A stretch of DNA of 64,000 bases. It comes from Lophius americanus. Taxonomy: Eukaryota > Chordata > Actinopteri > Lophiiformes > Lophiidae. The notes below the pieces were generated by a model. That model searched no databases. It was not told the DNA's origin and was given only the letters and a program-made list of their open reading frames with translations. This document shows, piece by piece, positions 12,501-26,800 of this stretch. Made by a program: the position numbers and the translations under genes. The DNA lies in the NCBI GenBank assembly GCA_037951165.1, contig JBBDHG010000493.1, positions 1 through 64,000 of the forward strand. Reading direction: 5' to 3'. The stretch's first letter is position 1. Every line of letters begins with the position of its first letter.

Positions 12501-15500
12501 GTCACGTTTGACAGGTCAGTGTGCAACCTCATCAGATTCTCACTTATTTAATTTGTTAGAAATAAAGAGTAAAAGCGTATAAAGAACTTTCTGTGACATA
12601 TAAAGGGGTTTTGACTCCCTTGTCCACGTGGAATCTTATGGGTTAATAGTGTCAAGGAAGTTGAATATAACATCAAACGCAAGAAAACACGCAGAAACTC
12701 GTCACATTTCTTGCATTTCCTATAGATTTCATAAACATGTATGTTTTTTTAAGACGTGAGAATTACCCGCAGTAACACTGATGGACTTAAATGCAAAGGA
12801 TTGCAATTATTTTCCCATGATCCTGAGATTTCTCTCCTTCCTTTTTTCATTCTCTTCACTTTCTCTTCCATCCTCTCACCTATCCAGTGTTTATCCACAA
12901 AAACCCTGGTGGTGGGGGGGTTGAGGTTTTTCTCTCTCTGGTACCAGCATCAACAATAACAACAAGCGGACACTCAGAGACACACAGGATACTGCTGAGA
13001 AGAATGCAGCCGCGGCGGTGAACATGATAGGGCGCTGCAGTCTTTCTGCTGTCGGCGTCTCATTGTGTGTTTGCGTGCATGCAGGATGAGTGTTCAGCCA
13101 ACAGCTGTTTCCGATTAGAGTCGGGTTTGGCTGAAAAACCCGGTGTTGTAGTCCCACACTCCCAAAGTTTGGCCGGGACCAGCTCTTAAATCCCTGGACC
13201 AGCTGATCCACTGCGTTCCGTGTGTACACATGTGCGCGGTTGTTATGGCGCCACTCTCCACTTTGATTTTTGCTGTATTTTTTTTTTTTTTACGTAGATA
13301 GATTTGTAAAACGCCGCTCCACTTATCGTGTTTGTAGACGCCCGGTTATGCAACAAGCCTCATCTACATGTAGGAGACGGCTGGAGGCATCGTATAAACC
13401 ACACAATCTGAACAAATCCAGTAATCGCAGTGAGAACAGCGAAATGGAAATGAACTGATTTCGACAACTTCCCGGACGACTCACAGGAACATAAAAGCCA
13501 CAGCTCGCTGCAACTTTTGGAAACACATGCAAATAGAAGAGGGAAAAAAAAGCACTTGCAACAAAAGGAAATCCATCTTCGTCAAGTTGACAACACAACG
13601 GAAGTGTTTGCGAAGGACACTTGCATAATGCATCCCCCCAACGCCCTGTTTAATGCTTCATTTAGTGAATAAAACAGATATATTACACAAACATTTCATG
13701 ATCTTTTTATCTGCCTTGTTAGCTCCGCCTTACTTCTAAGAACATGCAGTCATGTGACTTAGAATAAAACTTAATCAACATCGTGAAATGTACACATATA
13801 CTGAATAATGACCCTAACATGCAGCGTACCCAAAGCTGCAGGAAACAAGGTGTTTATACCTGCTGGAGAAAATACTACAACTTTGGGTAACATGCATGTT
13901 AGGGTCGTTATTAAGTTCATTTCTTGTTTTCACGATCTTGATCTTGGCTGAACTCCGCCTCTCGCCTAGTGACCGCTGGGTTAGGCCCCACGGCGACACA
14001 AGATGAAAGATAAGCCGGATCCTCTTCTGTGTTCGGTCTTCAACAGTCGGCCAGTTTATAAAAGTGTCCGTCTGTGCTTCCATCCATCTGGGCTCTGGGT
14101 TGTGGATTTAACAAACCGCCGAAGTGTGACGCGTTTGTAGACTTTCTTTGAATGCGGAGTAAGCGGAAAGCGGTCGCTCAGCTGTGGAGGGAGGAAAGCT
14201 TTCAAAAACAACCCGAGGAAGCGTCACGGTTCCTGCTCAGAGATGAATGGTCTCTGGCCTCAGCAGGGAGTGCATTTGGCTGTTTTCTGACTTTAAAGCC
14301 TCAGAAATCAGCTGAAGACGGTCTTTGTTGGCGCATTTTTTTCCGATGTATTAATGATTTAGTCCGTTGGAATGGTGGGGAAAAGAACAAACCTACATAA
14401 CAAACCAACAGACGGCTCACAAATCACCTCAACAATCGCCCGTTTACTCGTCCAGACGTGCAACTTCAGCATATACGGAGAAATATTTTTGGCCAGCTGA
14501 TAAATATTTTTCCAAAAAGCTCTGTTTCTCTCTCCACAACAGCTTTTTCACTAGTCGTTAACTTTGTGTCTCTGCCATTTGGCAAACAATTGGAGTTTTC
14601 TCTGTAGATGGATGTTAATAATAAAAACAGTGTGCTGAAAGTGGTTAATTTTTGTTTTTATAAATGGTACCCCAAACTTGAAGAGGACATTTATCAATTC
14701 TGACTTCCTGCTGAATCCAGGATTCCCAGCTATTTAAGTTAGTATCTTATTTTAGTCCTATTTATATACAAAAAGGCTTTTTCATAACTTGTACTTTTAT
14801 GTTATTTAGGTACATTATTATTCTTAAATGATTGTTATTTCAACTAATTTGTTTGAAGAATTGAATTTTTTATCAGAATTATGGGACAATGAAATGTGAA
14901 AGTGATGATAAAACAATTAAACATTTTCAAAGTTTGAATTCCTGAAAAGCAATCAGATCAATAATTTCATTTAAAAAATTTAAATATTTATTAAAGATTC
15001 TGTCATTTTTATCCTCATTTTAAAAAAAAAATAGATGCATAACATTGATGCAAAAAGAAAAAAAAAAGATTGGCTTTCAAATTTACATTAAGATTCAGTT
15101 TTTTTTATTTTAATTTTGTACACCACTTTTCAATAATCTTGTTTTTTACGTTTTAATCTTTGCAGTTTTAATCCTCAACTGAACACTTTATTTTCACGTC
15201 TATGTGTTTTTTTTTTAGGTAAGTGACAAACACATTAGCCTACAATAATCAATAAAACTAATACTAGAGTCACAGTCACTTAAGTCAGGATTTCCAGCAA
15301 AGTCAGTATTATTCATCTTGGCCTCGTGAATCATGGCAATCCACGCAGTAGATGTTGAAATGTTTCAGTCTGAACAACACTGTGGGATCGGCAGGGTAAC
15401 ACACGGCTGTCATTTAATGACGCTTTGACTACTTAAATGTCAGACATCTGACCTTTTCTGTCACTCAAGGTCACGTCAGGCTGAGTGTTTGGGTCTCTCC

Positions 15501-18500
15501 TGTTATTCGCTGTGAAGGACGCGGTCATAATGGAGGTGATTATGACATCACAGGGTGTCACAGTTTGGGTGTGGTGTCTCTTCATCACCGACGCACAAAC
15601 ATTAACACATGATCGGTGGGGCGGTGCGCCACATCAGCCCACAGCTGCCCGGCGGTCTCGGACGGGAACGAATGAGTCACGATTAATTGCTGGATAAATG
15701 CCAGTTTGAGGTTTTTTGGTTTTTTTTAAACTACATCCAGTCAGAGCATCTCAGCTGTTTTCTAGTTTTTCAGCGTCAAGGCTGAGAACGGCCCGCTAAA
15801 GCAGACGCCGCTGCTTTTTGAGGTTATTTATTGATCATCTTTTCAAATAGAATCAGGTTTTGATGTCGACACGAATAAAAAGTTGCGTCCAAACTGCTGA
15901 TTGGACTGTTGGACTGTTGACCGCTCTTTACTTTACCAACAGATACATGAAATATACACACAATAAATGTGTTTTCACTACGTATATCTTTTCCGTTTCT
16001 TCTCTCTTCCCATTTATCCCCTCCAGACGCATGTTGGAGACCTCAGATTTTTATATTTTATTCACGTAACAAGATTACAAGCCTACATTAAGGCTAAATT
16101 TTTTTTTTAAACATACAAAGGAGTGCCAAGAAGAGGAAATAGGTGTGCTACACATGCAGTTTTAAAGTTTAAACCTACCTAAACCTGGTAATTACTAAAA
16201 TTATTATGTGATGCTATTAATGCCACTCAAAATGAAACTTTAATAATCAAAACAACAAAAGCTGAGCAAAGAAATGCTGAAAAACTCACATTCTGGACAT
16301 GGCATTTCAAAGTTATTACTCAACGAACTAAACATTGATTTTAAACGTATTCTTAATTCAATTCTAATCACTTCATTTGTCCCCGAGGGGAAATGGAAAG
16401 GGACGAAGAGGAGCACACATCAATGTACACACATGACAACTCACACATACAACACAATTGAGATACATTACATAGATACATTACTATGCGTTTTTAAAGT
16501 CCCTTCAGTTCATTCAATAACAGTTGGCGTAAATTGTTCTTTGGGTTTAATTCTCAGGTGACAGAGGAGACAGAGGGTTCAAAGGGGAGAAGGGCGATCG
16601 AGGAGACAGAGGAGAGAAAACAGGTAAGAGATCGTGTTACGTGTGAATTAAGATTTTAAACATGTGACGGCACTTCATTTACATCATTGGCATGGCAGGT
16701 TTTTTTTTTTCAAAACCATCATTGTGTTCTGTACACTGGTAGTATTTACTTGTAGCTTCCAAAATGCTTGTCATGCTAACGTAAATCTGAAGTAAATACG
16801 TACGGGGAACACATGAATCCTGGATTTGGCAAACTCCCATAATATCCACAGCATGCCTGCTGGTGTGGAGATGTAATACCATGTTATTACCAACGTAATA
16901 ACTAAGTAATAGCTTGGTAATAACAGCATGTAATAAGACGGTAATATTGTTGTACTAGAGAGGTAATAATTATGTAATACCATGTTATTACCATAGTAAT
17001 AACTAAGTCAAAGCTTGGTAATAACAGCATGGAATAAGATGGTCATAGTGCGGTAATAAATAAGTATTACGTATTTAATACCATGTAATTACAAAAGTTA
17101 TAACTAAATAATAGCTTGTTAGGTTGGCTTGTTGGGGGTAATATTGTTGTAATAAAGAGGTGATAATTATGTAATACCAAGTTATAGCTTGGTAATAACA
17201 ATGGGTATATATAAAGGGGTAATATTTCACAGTAATTTATGTAAAAAGGCAATAATGGCACCAAAACGGACGGTAATAATTAGGAAACCAATTTTAAAAT
17301 GGAAATGAGGTAAAACTATTTGGTAATAGTAGAGTAATACTTTGGTTGTATCAGTGCAATATTTTGATTAAAGAATGGTATTATGGGGATATTAGTATTA
17401 TAATAACATGATAATAATGAAACAATATAGATTGTTTTTTTTCACAGTATTATAGGCTTCTATCAGCCTAATACCTTCCAATTAGATTAAAATGCTGAAC
17501 TTCATCCAATCCTTGTGTTCCCAACGTTCACTTTTGTTTCACGGTAATACTGTACAAATAATATCTCTGATCTCGTGACTTCTTATCTGGAAACACTTGT
17601 GGTAGCTCCAGAGTAATAACCATGAATCAGTGGTGCAAAATACAAAATTATACCTGTTTCTATTTAATTTCATGTTAATATTAGATTAAACAAAAAATCC
17701 AGCGCCGCAAACGATACCTGGAAACACTTGTGGTACTTCCTGTGTAATAACCATGAATCAGTGCAGGCAAGAACGCAGGCAAATAACACAAGTGAGGAAC
17801 ACAGACAACAAGACGACGACAAGGAGGGAAAACAGGAAGCTGACTAAAATGCACAGAGTTACAGGGACAATAGAGAACAGGTGAGGGCCGGGGGACAGGT
17901 GAGGACATTCAGCAATCGGTGTGGACACAGGAAATGGAACACAGAAACTAGGAGAGGAAGTCAGAAGTAAAACACTGATTGAAAAAAAACCCTTCAAAAT
18001 AAAAAAAAACCCTTCAAAATAAAACGGGAAACACAACCTTAAAATAACAATTATCAAACTACAAAGTCAAACAGAGCAGAACCATGACAACACTGGCCCA
18101 GTGTGTATTAGATAACCTCTGGTACCAAACCGGACCTCCTCTGTGAATCGATTCATGCAATTTTTCTTTTAAACTGAATGTTTTAATTAGGTGGTTTAGT
18201 AAGCGATACGCACAGAAATGGAATAAATCAGGAAGTGGGTTGAAAAACTAAAGTATTTCACAGGAATGTGTAAAATATGTAAATATTTCATTGTTGAATT
18301 TAGCTTTTTTCATAAGGAGAGTCCATTTTCACCGTCAGGGTAAAAAGAGTCCCACAGTGCGTATCATCCAAAACCAACAGGCCGTACAACGTTTACGAGG
18401 TATCGACTTTATGGTTTTCATACGTCTCCGACCCACGTGATGTTCCGTGTAATGTCTTTATGGGATGTTTAAGGAATCACCACATCTTCTTTTCCTTTCT

Positions 18501-21500
18501 TTCTGAACTGCTTATATCCAGCACACAATGAAGCAAACGGCTTTCCTGGAAGGTTGACAGACGACCACAGGTCACTAACAGCTCTTAACGTCTGAAGGTC
18601 AAATACCTGACCCACCCCCCCACCCCCCCCCCACCCCGCCAGTCAGTCAGCCTCTTGGATCCGAGGTGAAATGTCGAGCAAAAAAGAAAAAAAAAAGACC
18701 AGAATGAATGAGAATCTGCACAAAGAGCCAAATGGCCGAGTTTTTGAAAAGGATACCGTTATTTATGCGCATACGCCGTGTGGTGCTGATCCGAAACCTC
18801 ATACCAAAAATCACCACTACCTTCTAAAGTAGGAAGAAAATCCCAAAGTCTTTTCTCCCCTTGTAAAAATTGTTCTCCATGTGAGGAGTGATGGAGTGGC
18901 TTCAACTTGATCCCTGAATTCTTCCTTCTGGTCGTTCACATGACGCAGATGTTTGAGGTTTCAGCGAAACCTCGTGCCACTGGCTGTTAGAAACATCAAA
19001 TCTCCCCGTCGAGCGCGTCTCTGTCCCAGGCGCTACACGGCCGACTTAACGCTGGATGCGTGACTCAGATCTTTCCTCACTCCAGAGCAGAGTCCATACC
19101 TGTTTGATGATTTACCAGAGTCAGAACCGGAGCGAACCGAGACCACTGTGGGAGCTCAGCTCCCCCTATAGTCAGAAATATAGAACTGACCTTTCCCAAA
19201 ATCAATCGAGTCCATTCTCGCACTGAGGTCTATGTGGGTATAAAATTTGGAAATGATACATGCAAAATTGTCTTGAGTTATCGCTTTAACACGATCAATC
19301 TGAGGATGTGGAATCCAGCCTCGTAACCACAGTGTTAATCAATTCTTGGCCAGGTGCTAGTGGGGCTATTTCAAGATAACCTTCAACCCCACAAACGCCA
19401 GTCGTCGATCTACGAGCTGATAGACCAGAATGCAGTTCTCTAGCTGAGGCTCAGAGAGGACAAACCGACTTAGATCCATTCTGTGAATCCTTCCATGTTT
19501 CCCAGAACTGAACAGTCCTTAATCACTAATGTTGGATTCTTTGGGTGAAGACATTAAAATGTGTAACCTGTGGCTGCAGTCCAACAGTTTGTCCTACACA
19601 ATTCCTCAAAGACATTTTCCCACATGCATGTAACTAAGTACCTCATTTGTTTTGTGATTGCATTTGAGAGTTGGAATTTTTTCTGGAGAGATTAGAAGTG
19701 ACAAATCACCCTGACAAATAAACACACAATAACACACAGCTATTCATTCAGAGGCCAGATGACAGTTTAATGTAGACGTTCCAACTTTAAATGCAGCATA
19801 TTTAATGGTTTACAATCTATTTTTACATTGGAGGTTTGCAATAAGCCAAACAATCTAAATCTAAATGATGTCATTTATGTGAAATGCTCCTGTAGGCTGT
19901 TTGTGCACCTGACTGTTTTCTGAGGAGCAGCTGCTCCTGGCTGCAAGAGCAGATACCAGGAGCATCAGTCTACTTCTACTGTTTTATTCTGACAGAACAA
20001 AGAAACGGTTAGAAAATATAGAAAATATAGATTTCTGGCTGTTTTTGATGCCGTGAATAAAAACTTTTCACTGGAAATTATTCTGTGAAACTATGATGGC
20101 AAAGAGGGAAACATAAAAAATTAGTAATATTGATCCGTTTTGAATTTAATATGTAAATTAAGTATTTTGTTTTTCATTGGTTTGTTCAGAAGCCTTGATT
20201 TGGTCGCCATCTTTAATCGCACCTGATAGCTCAATAACTATTTCATTGATCATTTCCATTTCCAATTTTGTGACCACGTGGACCTTAGAGCAAGGAAGAA
20301 CTGGATTGATTTTGGGAAAGGTAGGTTGTATATTACCAAAACTAGGAGGTGCTTCGGCTTTATAAGTTTTTTGGACCATGATTTTGCAACTGTTGGTCTG
20401 ATTTGGTCTAAAATTCGTGCATAAGAATAGACTGAAGGACTTTTATATTGTGTCTCATATCATATGTCACCATAACAGTTCATATTTTACTCACTAGGGG
20501 GAGCTTTTAATGAAAAATACTGTTTCGGACACAACTTCTTATGTCCAATTTATTACAATTTGGTGCATATGAATCGAGAATATTTACGATATTTTCCTCT
20601 AACATTGAGATTTTACTCATTAACGGTATTTTGTAATTAAAAATACTGTTTTCTGACATTTCCACAATAAGTCCCATCCAGGGAATAGATTGTACAATGC
20701 ACGGGATTGGGGCTTTTTCCGGGAATATTCCCTTTTCTGTCAGGGACGACAGCGTTGGCATTTTACGTTAGCTAAAAGTTAGCTCTATTTTAGTTAGCTA
20801 TATTACAAAGCTAAACGGTTGAAGGGCTAAAGCAAGGGAAAAGATATGAGAAAGGTATTAATCTTTCCATCTGTCACTTGGCAGAAAAGCCAATAAGCTC
20901 ATTTCCAAGAACATAATAATAATAGTTTGCTGGCTAAGCTTTGATTGTACTTTTACACCAGCCAAGGAAATTCAATTTATCAAAAGACATGCCAAAAAAT
21001 ACAACACAAGAGTCAACACAAGAAAAAAAAAAAACAGAAAAAGAAGGGGGCAAGAGGAAGGAGAGATAATAACGCCTGAACGTTTTATGAGCACATGGAG
21101 CTCATTAATGGTCTTCCTGAAAGCATTCGGTGCTTTCCCGATGGTCCCTTCCTGCCTGTGAGGTAAATACTAGTAACAGTGATCACTCCGTGTTCTGGCC
21201 TTCCTCAGGTAAAGACACTCTGATGACGTAGCTCGTCTGGCCGCCGAGGCTTTAACCCTTTGAGGACAAAATGATCGGTCATCTTCCCCCGACTCCTCAC
21301 AGGTATAAGGATCGTGATGAGAGACAGATTTTTCCCCATAATTAGGGAATTTCTACTCGTCAACCTGAATTTCAGGCACAAAGGACCGAATTCATCCCTC
21401 TGTGTGCGAAAACATACCATCCTGTTTTCAACCACAGTAATGACAGCTCCATTTAAAACGTTCACGTTTATATCCGAAAAACGGAATTTGCGGTTTTGGC

Positions 21501-22101
21501 GTATTAATTTTGTGGCAGGGTGCAGCATTTAGGGGTATTATCTCATAGCCTTCCTCTCCTTCCGCCTCCTCCTCCTCCTCCTCCTCCTGCTGTTCTCTGT
21601 CTGGAGTTTTCTCATTTGCACAGATCCTGCTGCGGTCTGCAGACTTTTACATTGCGGGCAGGAATGAAAAAAAGATGAATAGTTAGAGTCGTATCATAAA
21701 TTTAAACATACTTAAATACTGCCCTTGAGTACAATTTGGTGGCGCTTGTTATTCAGTTTTTCAATTTTTGCAGCTGTTTAGGCAACTATTGTTTTTCTTA
21801 TTCACATACATTTATTTTGGTAACATCAGCGATAATAAATTAATAAATTAATTAAATAATAGAAATTATGATTGACAGAAATATCCAGTGATGAATAAAG
21901 GGGATAGTTTTTAATCACGCATTGGTGAAAAACTATATATATATATATATATATATATTTCTACACAACCAACCTTCCCCAAAATACATCCAGTCCATCC
22001 TCACACTAAGGTCTATCTGAATCTAAAATTTGAAAATGATCCATGAAAAAGTTTTTGAGTTATCGCGTTAACAGGAAAGGCCTGCTGACAATTCCATAAT
22101 A

Positions 22102-22140
<39 letters not shown>

Positions 22141-23794
22141 AAAAAAAGACAATACAGCATACAGGATGTATTTCCCATTCATTATAAGGCCCTATAACAA
22201 ATTTTTAATTTTTTTGTCAGAAAATATAACTTTTTTTTTGTGTTAATGATTCATTTTATGTTGAAAATGCAGGGAAAATACAATTGTTCTGTCTTAAGTA
22301 TTTTTTCCAACATTACTGATCACAGAATACATACAACACAACAGATTTTCAAACAAAAGATAAATAAAACTTCTTTTTTTTAAAAGTCGGGTCTCTCACC
22401 CGACCCCCTCATAAACATTCAGCGGACTTAATCTCTGCATGTAGTTTAACTCTTAATATTAAACCATATTATTATATAAATACATGCACACATATATACA
22501 CACATGTACACATAATATACATAAACGGACATACATGTGTGTATTAACATAAGAATGTGTGTGCGGCCCAAAGGCGAGAAGATGTCTGCAGAAATGAAAA
22601 TGAAATATTACTCATTATTGATTTTAATCAAAAAATGTTTTTTCACGCTGCGTTGTAATTACAATAAAAGTACCAGAATGGTCACATCTGCTTTTTATTT
22701 GTGATTCTCTGTTGGAGTCATCGATTTGTCAGAGATCATTAAAGAACCATATGGTAGGATGATTGAATCCACTTTCAACAAACAAGAGGCAGAGCTACGA
22801 TTACTAATGTTGGAGAATGATTCATTCATCGTTCCAGAGCTGGGTTTCATTTAACGACATCCTGAATAAAATAAATAAGTAAAAGTAAAGTAGGTAAATA
22901 AGTAAAAAATGAATCACGTATCCGAGTGTCCTTCCAGTTTTTACTCAACTTCATCCAAAGAAGGAAAAAAAAACTGTAACTAGAGTGAAATCCAATGAAT
23001 GATCTTTTGTTCAAATGTTACATTTATTATTTCGCTAATGAATCAAACCTGAACTGGAGTAAATCCAACTTTTGTTTGTGACAGAAATCTGTGTATGCAG
23101 TAAATACTTAATGAAACTAACATCCTGTCTGGATTGTGTGTATGACCGTCCTCTCCAGTATTGTGTCCATCCTGAAAAGTGTGTGTTTTTTGTGGGTGTG
23201 TGCGTGTGTCCATCTATAGTCCGGTACCCCTGCTGGCGAACAGCACCAGGGTTGGTCGGCGTTCAGCCGAGGCCCATCTGATGTTCCTTACATTGATTTG
23301 GCGAAGGTCGTTCGCCAAATCAATGTATCCTGGGTATCCTGGGTTCGGCACTAGAAGTAGCCTGACCTTTGACCCTGTCGTGGCTTGTGTCCATCTGAAC
23401 ATCTGAACCTTTCTGAATGCGTGAATGTGTTTGTCTACACTGATGATTTCCTGAACGCATGTTTGTGTACGTTGCAGTGGAGGAGACGCTGGTGCGGCTG
23501 GTTAACGGTTCGGGTCCTCATGAGGGTCGCGTGGAGGTTTTCCACGAACGCCGCTGGGGGACGGTGTGTGACGACGTCTGGGATAAAAAGGATGGAGACG
23601 TGGTGTGTAGGATGCTGGGATACAGTGGAGCGACTGAGGTTCATAAGACCGGACGCTTTGGACAAGGTACGGGATACATGACACGTACCTTTCTTTGCCA
23701 GAAACATCAATAAGACATTTATAAAGATTGAAATAAAAATAACAAGACAAGGTAAGGAAATAAATTCAAAACCTAAGTTTAAAGGGAATCCGAT

Positions 23795-23832
<38 letters not shown>

Positions 23833-26800
23833 CTATATATATGTGTGTGTGTGTATGTATATGAATATATATAAGAAATAAATATATGTATCTGTATCAT
23901 ATATATATATATATATATAATATAATACTGTATTTGATATCATATACATATATTAAGTGTTTTATTACACACACATTCATATTCCTGGTTTCCTTTCCTG
24001 CAGAACTCGTTCTTTTCAGTCCACGTCTTTAAAAGCTGTGAATTTGTGTTAAACATTTGTATATAGTAGATTTTAATCATAAAAAACACAGTTTCTTCAC
24101 CGTTTGTCCCAGAGTTGCTCCAAAATCTACCGCCTCATTCTGCTGAACACAAACCTTACAGAGGAATTCCAATCATATGAATAAAGTTGGTGGAAGTATT
24201 TGTCATCTCCCACCAGTGGAAACCAGAAAAACCAAAGGTGATACCGACTTCAATAAGAATTATAATTCAGTGAAGATCCAGCCGTTACCTGCAGTAACGG
24301 TTGTTTTTCCCGCACATGAAGCAGATTCTGCCTGATGCTGTGAAACCCCCGACCCCTCTTCAGCGATCCCACTCCCATGTATTCATTATCATAACTCAGG
24401 TGTTATTGAATATTGTCGTAGCGTCGCTGTGAGCGTGCCGACCCCCCTCCCTCGGCCCGTGCGCTGTGTGCAGTCGGCTCCAGAGTAAACACTTTAAAGA
24501 TCCGTGTCCAGGAAAGAAAAACCCTGAGAAGGCGCAGCAGCAGAACAGCTGGGGTTCATGTATTCTCCTCTGCATACCTCGTTTCCATCCTGTGCACGGC
24601 TGCCCGGAGACACGTGCGCCCGCTGTTTCACGCCGCCCACAAGGCAGAAGGCCTCGCGCTCTTTGTTGTGTTACGCCGTGAAGCGGAGCGGGAATGTACA
24701 GAGCATGTGGTCCGACTGAGGTATGGGCTTGAAGATTGTCTTAGCTTTTTATTTTGCATATTGAGGCTATAGGGCAACATAGTGGCGCAGTGGGCAGCCC
24801 CGTTGCTTCACAGGAGGAGGTTCTGGGTCAAATCCACCGGGGGCGCCTGATGCATTTCGGTGTGGGTTCCCTCCAGGTTCTCAGGCTCCCACATTTAAAA
24901 AACCACATGTAGGTTAATTGGTGACTTGAAATCATCTTTAGATGTAAAGGCAACTTATCCAGGGTGTAGCATGTCTCCCACTCAACGCCTGCAGGCATAG
25001 GCTCCAGCCCCCACGACCCTTCACAGGAAAAGAGGTTACAGATACGACAAACAGTAGCTGGATGGAAATTTCATGCTTTTTTTTTTTCTTCTTTTTTTGG
25101 GGGGGGATTCGTTGGATATCTAAGTATAACGGACAAGAGACTACCTACATTTTATCTGTCAGGGTTTCAGTGGATGGTTTATGTGTCCAAAGGTTATTTA
25201 GTCTGCACAACTCCCATTCCTTTAATTAAGCACCAATGCGGTAGAACCACATAAACGGGTTGTGTAAGCAGGTCTGGAGGAAACACACTTTGCTGACCAG
25301 CGACGCACCAGAGCAAAAGTGTTGTTGCTTCTTAGACTGTAGTCATAAACGTGTTTCTCTAGAATCCCTTCTTCCTGTGAGCCGTGTTACTCTTCTTCAT
25401 CACGGTTCGTGAAACGTCTCTGGTACGTCTGTATCTGTCCAATGTCACATGGGCTGCAGCTTGAGGGGATTTTCGCAAACGTGCCTCTAAGCTTCCTGCT
25501 TCAAGTGATACCGGACACGCCGAAGATTTATGTCAGGGATTCTTATCACAAAAGCAATAAAAATCCATCAGATACATAAAAAAATCATACATTTCTTCAG
25601 CAAAGAAGTCAATCCTCAAAACTATGCATTTTGCAGCAAACTGTCACTATTCAGCGTTTTTACTAATATTTGCTTGATATTATTATGCTTATATTTAATG
25701 TTGAGCTGATTTAAACTGGTGAATGTATGGATTTAAATGTCCAACTTTTTTAATCTACTAACTGTGAATCTACCAATATGATATTTTTAATATCGTTGAA
25801 TAAGGATTTTTCTGACTCCTCGCTGATAGCTCCGTATATCCGAGTAATGATTTAGGGCCATGTGTGAGATAAGTCCATAACTCCAGATGTTTCGTGAGCC
25901 TCTCCTCCCTCTCCTCTGGCATCAAAACCCTTTAGTTATGAATCCTTAAACTGGATTATCAGCGTGCGAGTAGAAGCAAATGCTGCTTGATTTCACATTT
26001 ATTCCCTCACAGCTGCGCCGTGTTGCGCCGGGGACGCAGCAGCAAGGAGAGGGACGCCTCACAGATGGTCCAGCTGCTGAGGAGAGCTGGTTCTGTAGTT
26101 GGCAGGGAGCTGGACTCCCTTAGTGTATGTCAGTAGCAGAGAGAAGGTCCCTCAGCAAACTGTTATCTATCTTGGACGATACCCATCAGCCCCGAAACTC
26201 CACCTTCATGGATCAGAGGAGCACCTTTAGAGACAGACTGCCGTCTCCCTCCTGCTCCACAGACAGACTGAGGAAGACTTTTGTCCCTCAGGCCATAAAA
26301 CTGTCCTCACAGAACTGGAGAAGAGAGATTATGAAGATTAACTCCTTATGCGCTCTATTCTTCTACTTTGGACAGGCTACTGCACATTGTTCCTGCACTG
26401 CTCACTTTACAGCTACATGCTACATTAGCATATTGTTGAATCTCTGCACTGAATCACTGTCACTGTGTAAAAAACATTTCAGTAAATTACCATTTAAGAA
26501 AACAGATATGATGTCATGTTGTTTACAGTTAAATACATTATTACACCTTTTAACTAAACTGTAAAACTTATCAGTAGAGAATACCGTAAAAACCTGCAAA
26601 GGCCAGCAGAAAAACACTTAAATTTGAAATCAGCATCACTGTAGTAGATAGTGTGAATAATCATAAATGAAGAAACAGTAAATAACTTTATTTCTGGTCA
26701 GACTATGAGGAAAAAACTGAATTGTACTGTGGAAATATAAACTTTTCTTAAAAATTAAAGGGAACGATGCCGTAATGTCATGAGCAAGTCATTACTTTAA

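Noticed and set aside
16873..17275. ~100 bp direct repeats as an array with spacers
   Set aside because: The whole unit repeats and decays, without conserved-repeat and variable-spacer organisation.
24771..24843. A functional tRNA gene
   Set aside because: A and B boxes are present, but the sequence continues into a SINE body and I see no cloverleaf with a proper acceptor stem.
26127..26564. 145-codon plus-strand frame as a host gene
   Set aside because: Its start matches the closing segment of LINE polyproteins, and the second half is UTR-like sequence.
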